A DNA stretch of 64,000 bases. Origin: Methylobacterium durans. Its GTDB lineage: Bacteria > Pseudomonadota > Alphaproteobacteria > Rhizobiales > Beijerinckiaceae. A program made the position numbers and the translations under genes. Every line of letters starts with the position of its first letter. Within the stretch, counting starts at the first letter, position 1. The DNA lies in assembly GCF_003173715.1 (NCBI RefSeq), contig NZ_CP029550.1:2170001-2234000 (forward strand). The letters run 5' to 3'. This document shows positions 37,253 through 45,739 of the stretch, piece by piece. The notes beneath the pieces are model-generated. The model was not told the DNA's origin. It was given only the letters and a program-made list of their open reading frames with translations, and did not search any database.

Positions 37253-37839
37253 CGCGCGGCGTCTGAGGCGCGCGTGAGCGCGGGGCCAGGCGGAGGGCGC
37301 CCTCCGTCGCCGGCCGGTCCCGGCGCCGCGATCGCGATGTGACGGATGGGGTCGGCGCGCGACGATAAGCCCGTACCGGCTCTTTCGATCAGCGCCACTG
37401 AGCGGATTTTGCGCATCTTGGGTCTGATTGAGATTTTTCAATGATCAATTCGGCAGCGATAGGACAAAATTAGCCCAATTGCTGACCTTGCTTGATCAGA
37501 GCTACACCAAACCAAGTTTTATTCAAGGAAAAAGGCACACAACCGTACTCTGCCGCATCTCTTTGCTGCGCGCCCTCTTGCCGTCCTCGGACTCATGAGA
37601 TCAGCGCGCGAGACTATTCGCGGATCGTGCGTGCCAAATACGTTTGCAACTTCAAATTGATCTTTGAACAGAGGTCGGACGGGCCGCGGCTCGCGCCCTG
37701 CCCCTCGGCCGGGTTCGCTCGTCCGCGCGGAGTCCGCCGGAGACGCCCCTCGCACCGGCGCGTCTCGGCAGCGGTCTCGACGTCGGTCCCGTCGGCGCCG
37801 ATGCGTCCTCGGATCTATCGGCGCCGAGGGCGGGCGGCC
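37253..37839. other. 587-nt region with an AT-rich island
   Basis: This gap between the PAS-HTH and PRC-barrel genes contains a segment far below the GC level of its surroundings: by hand count 37381-37560 has 81 G or C in 180 bases (45%). It has no convincing ORF. It could be a promoter region for the leftward regulator, a small RNA gene, or a remnant of transferred DNA. No tRNA, IS end or clear repeat is visible. Confidence 0.55.
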
Positions 37840-38277
37840 TCAGGCGGTCGGGGCGAGGCGGCCGCCGTAGTAATCGTCGAGGCGCCCGCCATAGCCCGGG
37901 TCGGCGAAGGCGTCCTCGCCGGGACCGTGGCTCGGGGCGCCGGCGAGCGTGTCGCGGTCGAGATCGACCACGTAGCCGCCGAGCTCGACGCTGTAGGTGA
38001 GGGCGCGCCAGGGCAGGGGATAATGGCTCTCCCCGAGACCGAGGAAGCCGCCGAAGGCGAGCACGGCGTAGGCCACTTGGCCGGAAACCTTGTCGACCAT
38101 GAAATTGTGAACCGCGCCGAGATGCTCGCCGGCCCCGTTGTAGACCGTGGTGCCCTCGACCTTGTTCGAGGCGATCAGGCGCCGCGTCTCGTCGATCGGA
38201 ACGCCCTCGGCGGAGGGGTCGAGTTCCAGGGAGCCGGGCTTCCGCAGGCTGCGCTCGTTGGGCAAGTCCGTAGGCAT
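37840..38277 (-). CDS. PRC-barrel domain protein
   Basis: This 145-residue soluble protein carries a PRC barrel (LIASNKVEGTTVYNGAGEHLG to GYVVDLDRDTL, about residues 35-115) and a short Gly/Tyr-rich tail (DPGYGGRLDDYYGG). Such single-domain proteins are abundant in Methylobacteriaceae and often stress-induced; the function is unknown. ATG 38277 is preceded by GGGAGATCCT. It differs from the secreted PRC protein at 34707 in having no signal peptide. Confidence 0.85.
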   Translation of the reverse strand: MPTDLPNERSLRKPGSLELDPSAEGVPIDETRRLIASNKVEGTTVYNGAGEHLGAVHNFMVDKVSGQVAYAVLAFGGFLGLGESHYPLPWRALTYSVELGGYVVDLDRDTLAGAPSHGPGEDAFADPGYGGRLDDYYGGRLAPTA

Positions 38278-38789
38278 GGGAGATCCTGTCTCTTCTCTCG
38301 TCGCGGTCGATCCGGGAAAATTCCGCGTCGCCGGGCGGGTTCCGGATGCGGACCGGGTCCGGTCCCGAATCGACATGCCGGCTCCGGAGACCGGGGCGCG
38401 GTCGGCCGAGAGGCCGCGCAGGGCCCGCAGGCCGGGGCCGAGCGCCGGGCCGGGGGCGGCGCAGGCCCGGCGACGGACACGCTAACTCTTTGCACAGAAT
38501 GCGAATTCTTCTTGCGTACGGGACCGCTCCCGGCCCGGGCCGGTGCCGGGCCGAGGCTCGAAGTACAGTTGCTTGCGCTGCAAGTTTTCCGAGATCAGGA
38601 TGGATTATTGCATTCGGGTGAATCGCCGGAGGCTGGACCAGCATCCGCCAGACCTGTGGATGAGGCCGGGGACAACGACAGTTTCCCCTTGGAACGGTCG
38701 CAGCACCGCTTAGTTGTTGCAGCTATGCGCCCCGTCCCACGGGGCCGCCACGCGTCCGCGTTCTCGAGCGCGAGCATCGGAGGAAACCC
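38278..38789. other. 512-nt region between divergent genes
   Basis: The gap separates the PRC-barrel and SWIB starts. It contains a GC-rich part with possible hairpins around 38530-38555 and a less GC-rich part at 38480-38640. A candidate stress promoter for the SWIB gene is listed at 38692. No gene or RNA family is recognised. Confidence 0.45.
38692..38716 (+). promoter_or_regulatory. candidate EcfG-type promoter
   Basis: GGAAC at 38692-38696 is followed after 16 bases by AGTT, one mismatch from the GGAAC-N16/17-CGTT pattern of the alphaproteobacterial general stress sigma factor EcfG. It ends 73 nt before the SWIB gene. One short match of this sort can occur by chance. Confidence 0.35.
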
Positions 38790-39131
38790 ATGGCGACGAA
38801 GACGGAGACCAAGGCTGCGCCGAAGGCGAAGGCCGCCGCCCCCAAGGCGAAGGCTGCCGCTGCTCCCAAGGCCGGCGGCGCGACTAAGCCCAACGCCCTC
38901 CAGCAGCCCCTCAAGCCCTCGGCCGAGCTCGGCGCCATCGTCGGCACCAGCCCGCTCCCGCGCGGCGAGGTGGTGAGCAAGGTGTGGGACTACATCAAGA
39001 AAAACAATCTCCAGAACCCGCAGAACAAGCGCGAGATCCTCGCCGACGACAAGCTGAAGAAGGTCTTCGGCAAGGACAAGTGCACCATGTTCGAGATGAA
39101 CAAGCACCTCGCGGCGCACCTGAAGTCCTGA
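38790..39131 (+). CDS. SWIB/MDM2 domain protein
   Basis: The 113-residue protein has a basic Lys/Ala-rich N-terminal tail of about 35 residues resembling histone H1, followed by a complete SWIB domain (LQQPLKPSAELGAIVG to MFEMNKHLAAHL). SWIB domains are found in eukaryotic chromatin remodelers and in chlamydial and alphaproteobacterial proteins, some fused to topoisomerase. The tail suggests DNA binding and a nucleoid role. AGGAAA precedes the ATG. It is a single-gene unit. Confidence 0.9.
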   Translation: MATKTETKAAPKAKAAAPKAKAAAAPKAGGATKPNALQQPLKPSAELGAIVGTSPLPRGEVVSKVWDYIKKNNLQNPQNKREILADDKLKKVFGKDKCTMFEMNKHLAAHLKS

Positions 39132-39212
39132 TCTCGCGAAAGGCCAATCCCGGCTTCGTCGCAGCGGGTCCCCGCGGGATCCGCCGCGACGCCGCCGCGG
39201 CGGCCCGCCGGC

Positions 39213-40010
39213 TCAGCCGATGTGGCGCAGGAGGCCGCCGTCGACGCGCAGTGACGCGCCGCTCGTGGCGCTCGCCGCAGGACTGCACACGTAGGCGACC
39301 ATCGCCGCCACCTCCTCCACGCCGGCCAAGCGCTGGATGAGCGATGTCGGCCTGTGCTCGGCCACGAACTTCCGGCCCATCGCGTCGAGATCGGGATTCT
39401 CGGCGCCCCCCGCCATCTGCTTCATGAACTCGGCCACGCCCTCGGAGAGCGTCGGGCCGGGCAGCACGCTGTTCACGGTGACGCCGGTTCCGGCGACCGT
39501 CTCGGCCAGCCCGCGGGCGATGGCGAGCTGCGCCGTCTTCGTCATCCCGTAATGGACCATCTCGACGGGGATGTTGAGCGCCGACTCGCTGGAGATGAAG
39601 ACGACCCGGCCCCAGCCGCGCTCCACCATGCCGGGCATGTAGGCCCGAGACAGGCGCACGCCGCTCATCACGTTGACGTCGAAAAAGCGCTGCCAGTCGG
39701 CGTCGGGGATCTCGAAGACCGGCTTCGGCTCGAAGATCCCGGTGTTGTTGACGAGGATGTCGACGCTGCCGAGGCGCCCGACGAGGCCGTCGACGCCCTC
39801 GGCCGTCGCGACGTCGCCCGCGGCCGCGAAGACCGCGCCGGCCTTCGCCTCCGTCTTCAGGCGCGCGACTGCCGCCTCGACCCGCTCGGGCCCACGTCCG
39901 TTGATGCCGACGCTCGCGCCGAGATCGGCGAGTTCGCGGGCGATCGCGTAGCCGATGCCGCCGGTCGAGCCGGTCACGAGCGCGTGCCGCCCTGTGAGAT
40001 TCAAGTCCAT
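39213..40010 (-). CDS. SDR family oxidoreductase
   Basis: This 265-residue short-chain dehydrogenase has the nucleotide motif TGSTGGIGYAIA, the NNTG segment, and the catalytic Ser and YxxxK in FISSESALNIPVEMVHYGMTK. The C-terminal part has the typical SGASLRVDGG end. The preference for NAD or NADP is unclear from the sequence. It lies 61 nt downstream of a DHA2 efflux pump on the same strand, so a shared role in handling a toxic carbonyl compound is possible. Confidence 0.92.
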   Translation of the reverse strand: MDLNLTGRHALVTGSTGGIGYAIARELADLGASVGINGRGPERVEAAVARLKTEAKAGAVFAAAGDVATAEGVDGLVGRLGSVDILVNNTGIFEPKPVFEIPDADWQRFFDVNVMSGVRLSRAYMPGMVERGWGRVVFISSESALNIPVEMVHYGMTKTAQLAIARGLAETVAGTGVTVNSVLPGPTLSEGVAEFMKQMAGGAENPDLDAMGRKFVAEHRPTSLIQRLAGVEEVAAMVAYVCSPAASATSGASLRVDGGLLRHIG

Positions 40011-40071
40011 CTGCGTCCCCAGTCCTGAGAGCCCCCTGCCTGATCCCGACAACGCGCGAGGCGGCTGCCGG

Positions 40072-41469
40072 TTAACCGCGTTCGTCCGGGTGCCGCCGCA
40101 GCACGCTCGCGAGCCCCCCCATCGCCGCGAGCGCCACCGCCGACCAGAGCGCGAGGGCGACCGCGCGGCCGGGCTCCGCACCGTGGACGAGGCCGAACAG
40201 GACGGCAACGAGGGCCGCGCCCAGCGACTGCCCGGTGAGCCGCGCCGTCGATTGCATGCCGCTCGCGCCGCCGCTGCGCTCGCGCGGGGCACTCGTGATG
40301 ATGACCTTGTTGTTGGGCGCCTGGAACAGCCCGAAGCCGAGCCCGCAGAGCGTCAACCGCCAGACGGTGTCGGCGGTGGAGGGGGCGTCCGGCAGCAGGG
40401 TGACGGCGACGAGCCCCGCCGCCATCAGGCCGAGGCCGAGCCCGCCGAGGAGGCCCGGGGGCCAGCGGTCGGCGAGCCGGCCGGAGACCGGCGCCATCGC
40501 GGCGATGGCGATGGGCCAGGGCGTCAGCAGGAAGCCCGTCTGGGTGCTCGTGAGGTGCAGCACGTCCTGGAAGTAGAAGGGCAGCGCGATGTAGGCGACC
40601 ATCTGGCTCGCGAAGGCGGCGATCGAGGTCGCCATCGAGAGGGCGAAGGCCGGAATCCGCAGGAGATCGACCGGCAGGAGCGGCGCCGGGAGCCGGAGCT
40701 GACGGCGCACGAACGCGGTGCCGATGACGAGCGCCGCGCCGATCTCGGCGAGCGCCAGCGGCCGCGTTTCTGCGGAGCCCAGCCCGTCGATGCCGATGAT
40801 CAGGAGGCCGAAGGTGAGCGCGTTGAGGATCGCGCTCGACGGATCGAGCCGCGTCCCGCTCCGGGGCGTGGCGGGCAGGGTCCGCGAGGCGACGAGGAGG
40901 GCGACGAGTCCCACGGGCAGGTTCACGAGGAACAACCAGGGCCAGGACGCGGCGGACAGGATCGCGGCGGCGACGGTCGGGCCAGCGGCCGAGGCGACCG
41001 CCACCACGAGGGCGACGTTGCCGACGCCCCGCCCGATCATCCGGTGCGGGTAGACGAAGCGCACGAGTGCGATGTTGACGCTCATGATGCCGGCTGCCCC
41101 GAGCCCTTGCGCGATCCGCGCGGCGACGAGGAGGGTCAGGCTCGGCGCGAGGGCGCAGGCGACGGAGGCCGCCGTGAAGACGACGAGGCCGCCGAGATAG
41201 ACCCGCCGGTAGCCGAGGCTGTCGCCGAGCGAAGCCAGCGGCAGGAGCGCCGCCGTCACGGCGATCTGATAGGCGTTGACCACGAAGATCGCCTCGCCCG
41301 CGCCGACCGCGAGGTCCTTGGCCATCACCGGCAGGGCCACGTTGACGATGGCCCCGTCGAGGACCGCGAGCGTCATGGCGAGCCCGATCGCCAGCATCGC
41401 GAGCAGCCGCTCGCGCGCGGGCAGGCCGTCCTGGTGCCGGGCTGCGGCCTCGCCCGCCTTCTCGGCCAT
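40072..41469 (-). CDS. MFS transporter, DHA2 (EmrB/QacA) family
   Basis: The 465-residue pump has about 14 hydrophobic segments. Family signatures include LDGAIVNVALPVMAKDL in helix 1, LADRWPPG and the motif-C-like GAAGIMSVNIALVRF region. It should export drugs or toxic metabolites by proton antiport. ATG 41469 fits the family N-terminus. No regulator is adjacent on the upstream side; the next gene starts divergently 125 nt away. Confidence 0.93.
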   Translation of the reverse strand: MAEKAGEAAARHQDGLPARERLLAMLAIGLAMTLAVLDGAIVNVALPVMAKDLAVGAGEAIFVVNAYQIAVTAALLPLASLGDSLGYRRVYLGGLVVFTAASVACALAPSLTLLVAARIAQGLGAAGIMSVNIALVRFVYPHRMIGRGVGNVALVVAVASAAGPTVAAAILSAASWPWLFLVNLPVGLVALLVASRTLPATPRSGTRLDPSSAILNALTFGLLIIGIDGLGSAETRPLALAEIGAALVIGTAFVRRQLRLPAPLLPVDLLRIPAFALSMATSIAAFASQMVAYIALPFYFQDVLHLTSTQTGFLLTPWPIAIAAMAPVSGRLADRWPPGLLGGLGLGLMAAGLVAVTLLPDAPSTADTVWRLTLCGLGFGLFQAPNNKVIITSAPRERSGGASGMQSTARLTGQSLGAALVAVLFGLVHGAEPGRAVALALWSAVALAAMGGLASVLRRHPDERG

Positions 41470-41593
41470 TCAACCCTCGGCCATGCGCTGCACGCTCGCT
41501 CCGGCCCGCGGATAGCGCCCGCTCCGAGCCGCCTCAAGTGCCCTATGTCACCCCGCTGACGGCGCGCGGCGCCGCGTCATCCCGGGAGGTTGC

Positions 41594-42601
41594 ATGCGTT
41601 TCCCCGCCCTCGTCGTCGGCCTCGCCCTGGCGCTGTCGCCCCTGCCGGCCCCGGCCCAGGACGCGCCCGACGCGCCGCTCGGGATCGGGCTCGAAGGCTT
41701 CCCCTACCCCTATCCGGTGCGCTTCCTGCCGCTGCGGCGCGACCACGAGGCCCAGCGCCTCGCCTACATGGATGTGGCGCCGACCGGGACCGCCAACGGC
41801 CGAACGGTCGTTCTGCTGCACGGGCGCAATTTTCCGTCGAGCTACTGGCAGCCGGTGATCGCGGCCCTCAGCGGCGCAGGCTACCGGGTGGTGGCGATCG
41901 ACCAGCTCGGCTTCGGCAAGTCCTCGAAGCCCGTCGGTCCCTTCACCTTCGACGCGATGGCGGCCGACACGGTGGCGCTCCTCGACGCGCTCGGCCTGGA
42001 GCGGGTCGACGTCGTGGCCCACTCGATGGGCGGCATGCTGGCCGTGCGGCTCGCCCGCAACGCGCCCACCCGCGTCAACAGCCTCGTCCTCGAGGCGCCG
42101 ATCGGGCTGGAGGATTACCGCTTCAGCGTGCCGCCGGTGCCGAACGAGGTGCTCCTGAAGCGCGAGGGCGAGCTGACGGCGGACGCCTACCGCAAGCAGC
42201 TGATCACGAGCTACGCGCTCACCCTGCCGCCGGAGGCGATCGAGCCCTTCGTGTCGGTGCGCGAGCGGGTGAAGGGCTCGGGCGAATATCCGCGCTGGCT
42301 GCAATCCTTCGTGAATTCCTACTTCGCGATCTGGGGCCAGCCGGTCGTCCACGAGATCCCCCTCGTCGCCGCGCCGACCCTGTTCATCATGGGCGCCAAG
42401 GACCGCAACGCGCCGGGCAAGCCCTACGCCCCGCCGGAGCTGCAGGCCCGCATGGGCGACAATGCCGGCCATGCCCGGGCGCTTGCCGGGCAGATGCCGA
42501 ACGGCCGGGCCGAGGTGATCGAGGGCGTCGGCCACCTCGTCCACATGGAGGCGACCGAGCGCTTCAACGCGCTCAGCCTCGACTTCCTCAACAGCCACTG
42601 A
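41594..42601 (+). CDS. alpha/beta hydrolase, secreted
   Basis: The 335-residue protein has a signal peptide (about residues 1-21, ending PAQD) and an alpha/beta hydrolase domain with the oxyanion segment LLHGRNFPSSYW, the nucleophile elbow VAHSMGGML, an acidic residue region near IMGAKDRNAPG and the catalytic His in VEGVGHLVHME. It is an esterase or amidase of unknown substrate acting in the periplasm. The following dehydrogenase starts 11 nt downstream, so the two form an operon. Confidence 0.9.
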   Translation: MRFPALVVGLALALSPLPAPAQDAPDAPLGIGLEGFPYPYPVRFLPLRRDHEAQRLAYMDVAPTGTANGRTVVLLHGRNFPSSYWQPVIAALSGAGYRVVAIDQLGFGKSSKPVGPFTFDAMAADTVALLDALGLERVDVVAHSMGGMLAVRLARNAPTRVNSLVLEAPIGLEDYRFSVPPVPNEVLLKREGELTADAYRKQLITSYALTLPPEAIEPFVSVRERVKGSGEYPRWLQSFVNSYFAIWGQPVVHEIPLVAAPTLFIMGAKDRNAPGKPYAPPELQARMGDNAGHARALAGQMPNGRAEVIEGVGHLVHMEATERFNALSLDFLNSH

Positions 42602-42612
42602 CGGAGATGGCC

Positions 42613-43482
42613 ATGGATGTTGGATTCATCGGGCTCGGGCGGATGGGCCGGGCCATGGCGGGATGCCTCGTGCGGGCGGGCCACAGCGTCCGGGTCTGGA
42701 ACCGCTCGCCCGAGGCGGCGCGGGCGGTCGAGGGCGCGAACCCTGTCGCCACCGCCGCGGAGGCGTTTCGCGGGGACGTGGCGGTCACCATGCTGGCCGA
42801 CGACGCGGCGCTCCGCTCCGTGATCGTCGAGGGCGGCCTCCTCGACTGGGCGGAGCGGCCCGGGCTGCATCTCAGCATGAGCACGATCTCGGTGGCGCTC
42901 GCACAGGACCTCGCCGCGATCCACGCCCGCGCGGGCGTGCCCTACGTCGCCGCCCCCGTCTTCGGCCGGCCGGACGTCGCCGAGACGGGCGCGCTCAACA
43001 TCGTGGCGTCGGGCGAGGCGGAGGCGATCGCGCGGGCCGCACCCCTCCTCGACGCGATGGGCGCGAAGACCTGGCCCTTCGGGACCGAGCCGCAGCGGGC
43101 GAACGCCGTGAAGCTCGCCGGCAACTTCATGCTGGTCTCGGCGATCGAGGCGATGGGGGAGGCCGCGGCCTTCGCCGAGGGGCACGGCGTTGCGGGGGCC
43201 GACCTCCTCGATCTCCTGACCAACACCCTGTTCGCCTCGCCGGTCTACAAGGGCTACGGCGCCTCGATCGCGGCGAAACGCTACGAGCCGCCGGGTTTCA
43301 ACCTGCGGCTCGGCGCCAAGGACATCCGCCTCGCGCTCGCCGCCGCCGAGACGGTGGGCGTGTCGATGCCCTTCGCGAGCGCGCTGCGCGACAACCTCAT
43401 CGAGGCGATCGCGCAGGGCGACGGCGACAAGGATCTCGCCGCGCTCGCCCGCGTCGTGGCCCGCCGCAGCGGCCGGGGCTGA
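42613..43482 (+). CDS. NAD(P)-dependent oxidoreductase, 3-hydroxyisobutyrate dehydrogenase family
   Basis: This 289-residue beta-hydroxyacid dehydrogenase has the cofactor loop GFIGLGRMGRAMA, the substrate-binding segment (VFGRPDVAETGALNIV) and the catalytic lysine in NAVKLAGNFMLVS. Members reduce or oxidise 3-hydroxyisobutyrate, glyoxylate or similar short acids. ATG 42613 is favoured because GGAG is six bases upstream; ATG 42607 is the alternative. The gene follows the hydrolase closely. Confidence 0.92.
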   Translation: MDVGFIGLGRMGRAMAGCLVRAGHSVRVWNRSPEAARAVEGANPVATAAEAFRGDVAVTMLADDAALRSVIVEGGLLDWAERPGLHLSMSTISVALAQDLAAIHARAGVPYVAAPVFGRPDVAETGALNIVASGEAEAIARAAPLLDAMGAKTWPFGTEPQRANAVKLAGNFMLVSAIEAMGEAAAFAEGHGVAGADLLDLLTNTLFASPVYKGYGASIAAKRYEPPGFNLRLGAKDIRLALAAAETVGVSMPFASALRDNLIEAIAQGDGDKDLAALARVVARRSGRG

Positions 43483-43518
43483 GCGCAGCGTCTCCGATCG
43501 GGAAGGCTCGATGAACCG

Positions 43519-44004
43519 TCAGAGGGCCCCGTCGCGGATCGCGCCGGGATCGGCGAGCGTGTGCAGCAGCCCCGCCGCGCTGTGGGCGAAGCGCAGGGTC
43601 ACCGCCTTGCGGCGCGCGCCGCTCAAGGGATGCTCCTCAGGCTGGCGCAGGATCGCGCCGCCGAAGGCGTCGGCCACGATGAGGCCTGCCTCCTCCGGGA
43701 TCAGCTCGCAAGGCAGCGTGTGGGGAATCGCGAAGTAGAAGCGGTCGCAATAATCCCGGTAATCCGGCCACTTCTTGTCCGCCCGGAAATCGGCGACGCT
43801 CGACTTGATCTCGACGATGGTGAGCTTGCCGCAGGCCGTGAGGGCGATCACATCGGCGCGGCGGCCGTTCGCGAGCGAGAATTCGGGCAGGCTCACCTGG
43901 CCGAGCTCGGCGAAGAGGCGGCGCACACCGCGCTGCGTGGCGGCCGCGGTCGGCGATTGCCGGCGGTCGGGCGGGAGAAGGGCGGCGGCGAGGGCTGCGG
44001 ACAA
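43519..44004 (-). CDS. mmcB: MmcB family DNA repair protein
   Basis: The 161-residue protein belongs to MmcB (DUF1052). It shows PDRRQSPTAAATQRGVRRL, then a nuclease-like core with RRADVIALTACGKLTIVEIKSSVADFRADKKWPDY (quoted in two parts by position, residues 48-81) and FYFAIPHTLPCELIP. The D-EIK arrangement resembles a PD-(D/E)XK fold. In Caulobacter mmcB is damage-inducible and protects against mitomycin C. The start is TTG; no other start fits. I did not find a proper GTTC-N7-GTTC LexA box upstream. Confidence 0.9.
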   Translation of the reverse strand: MSAALAAALLPPDRRQSPTAAATQRGVRRLFAELGQVSLPEFSLANGRRADVIALTACGKLTIVEIKSSVADFRADKKWPDYRDYCDRFYFAIPHTLPCELIPEEAGLIVADAFGGAILRQPEEHPLSGARRKAVTLRFAHSAAGLLHTLADPGAIRDGAL

Positions 44005-44102
44005 GGCGGGATCTTGCGTGACGCGTCCCGAATCGGAACGGCCTCATCGAACCAGCCGCGGCCGCCCTTGTCGATGCGGCGCCGGCACCGCAGGCCGCGT
44101 GC

Positions 44103-44624
44103 CTAGCCCTGGAACCAGGTCAGGAGCCCGGCCCCGGGCGCGAGCAGCACGAAGGCCCAGACCAGGGCGGAGAGCACGTTCGCGATCTGGAAGTGCAGGC
44201 GCTCGACGCCGAACACGCCCGCGATCAGCGGCACCACGGCCCGCGCCGGGCCGAAGAAGCGCCCGAGGGCCACCGCGCCTGCGCCCCAGCGGTGCAGGAA
44301 CGCCTCGGCCTTGGCCACCATCTCAGGGTAGTTCCGCATCGGCCACATCCGCTTGGCGCCGGACTTGTAGTAGAAGCCGAACTCGTAGGAGATCCAGTCG
44401 CCGAGCGTAGCGCCGATCGCGGCGGCGAGCACCACGGGCCAGAACGGGATGTCGGCCGCGCCGACGAGAGCCCCGATCCCGACGAGGATCACGGTCGCCG
44501 GCACGAGCAGCGACAGGAAGGCGATCGATTCGCAGAAGGCGAGGATCCCGGTGATGACGGGCGTCCACGCCTTGTGTGCCTCCACGAAGCCGAGGGTCGC
44601 GGTGCGCAGGGCTTCGAAATCCAT
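44103..44624 (-). CDS. DedA family membrane protein
   Basis: This 173-residue protein has about four to five hydrophobic segments and the DedA/VTT features FCESIAFLSLLVPATVILVG, GDWISYEFG and the positively charged GRFFGPARAVVPLIAGV. DedA proteins move or maintain phospholipids such as undecaprenyl phosphate and affect envelope stability. ATG 44624 has AAGGA five bases upstream. It is slightly short compared with the roughly 200 residues usual for DedA. Confidence 0.9.
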   Translation of the reverse strand: MDFEALRTATLGFVEAHKAWTPVITGILAFCESIAFLSLLVPATVILVGIGALVGAADIPFWPVVLAAAIGATLGDWISYEFGFYYKSGAKRMWPMRNYPEMVAKAEAFLHRWGAGAVALGRFFGPARAVVPLIAGVFGVERLHFQIANVLSALVWAFVLLAPGAGLLTWFQG

Positions 44625-44845
44625 GGAGATCCTTGCAAATTCGGCTTCGGCCGGCTTGGCGGTTCGCCCCGATGTGGGCTCGCTCCGCGGAAGGGCAAGC
44701 GGGACGCGGCCGCGGATGCACGGCTTCCCGAAAGGCGCTAAGGGCTCCTCACGACATTCCCGACTCCCGGGGCCCGCCCGGCCACCTGGATGCAGTGGGC
44801 GTTTCGTGAGTGACATACCGGGGCGGGGCCGTCCCGCACCGCGTG

Positions 44846-44859
44846 GGGAGGCGCCTCCC
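44846..44859 (+). promoter_or_regulatory. palindrome covering the pdxY ribosome site
   Basis: GGGAGGCGCCTCCC is a perfect palindrome that contains the only Shine-Dalgarno sequence of pdxY and ends directly before its GTG start. In RNA it can form a GGGAG/CTCCC stem with a GCGC loop and so hide the ribosome site. Such a structure could keep translation low or make it responsive to a bound factor. Confidence 0.4.
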
Positions 44860-45708
44860 GTGAAGGTTCTGTCGATCCAGTCCCACGTCGCCTACGGGCA
44901 TGTGGGCAACGCCTCCGCCGTCTTCCCGATGCAGCGCCTCGGCGTCGAGGTCTGGCCGATCCACACGGTGCAGTTCTCGAATCATACCGGCTACGGCGCG
45001 TGGCGCGGCCGCGTCTTCGACGGACCTGCGATCGAGGATCTGGTCGCCGGCATCGCCGAGCGCGGCGTGCTCGGCCAGTGCGACGGCGTGCTCTCGGGCT
45101 ACATGGGCTCGCCCGACATCGGCACGGCGATCCTCGGGGCGGTGGCCGCTGTCCGCGCGGCGAACCCGGCGGCGCTCTATTGCTGCGATCCGGTCATCGG
45201 CGACACGGACCGCGGCATCTACGTGCGCCCCGGCATCGCCGAGCTGATGCGGGACCGCGCCCTGCCGGCCGCCGACATCGCGACGCCGAACGCCTTCGAA
45301 CTGAACCTGCTCTCGGGCCTGCCGACGGGCAGCCTGGAGGAGACGAAGCGGGCGGTCGCGGCCCTGCAGGCGATGGGCCCCCGGGTGGTGCTGGTCACCT
45401 CCCTCGTCACCGACGCGACGCCGGACGACGCGATCGACCTGCTCGCGGGTGAGGGCGGCGCCTTCTGGCGCCTGCGCACCCCGCGCCTGCACCTCGACGT
45501 GAACGGGGCGGGGGACGCCATCGCGGCCCTGTTCTTCGTGCATTACGCCCGCACCGGCTCGGCGGCGCTGGCGCTCGGCATGGCGGGCGCCTCGGTCTAC
45601 GGCCTCCTGCGCCGCACGGCCGAGGCGGGCTCCCGCGAGATCCTGACGGTCGCCGCGCAGGACGAGTTCGTGGCGCCGAGCGAGACCTTCCCGGTCGAGC
45701 CGGTGTGA
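44860..45708 (+). CDS. pdxY: pyridoxal kinase PdxY
   Basis: This 282-residue kinase of the ribokinase superfamily phosphorylates pyridoxal in the vitamin B6 salvage path. Signatures are VLSIQSHVAYGHVGNASAVF at the N-terminus, YCCDPVIGD, ATPNAFELNLLSG and the ATP-site NGAGDAIAALF. GTG 44860 is chosen because family members begin exactly here; an earlier GTG at 44806 would add an unlikely extension. The ribosome site is inside a palindrome. Confidence 0.94.
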   Translation: MKVLSIQSHVAYGHVGNASAVFPMQRLGVEVWPIHTVQFSNHTGYGAWRGRVFDGPAIEDLVAGIAERGVLGQCDGVLSGYMGSPDIGTAILGAVAAVRAANPAALYCCDPVIGDTDRGIYVRPGIAELMRDRALPAADIATPNAFELNLLSGLPTGSLEETKRAVAALQAMGPRVVLVTSLVTDATPDDAIDLLAGEGGAFWRLRTPRLHLDVNGAGDAIAALFFVHYARTGSAALALGMAGASVYGLLRRTAEAGSREILTVAAQDEFVAPSETFPVEPV

Positions 45709-45739
45709 GGCCGGCGCGACGTTTGGGGTCGAGCGCGGC

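Noticed and set aside
38530..38600. GC-rich hairpins in the PRC-SWIB gap as a structured RNA
   Set aside because: Pairing is expected at this GC content and no known RNA motif could be recognised.
44036..44052. GAAC repeat upstream of mmcB as a LexA box
   Set aside because: The two GAAC units are nine bases apart, whereas the alphaproteobacterial SOS box needs seven.
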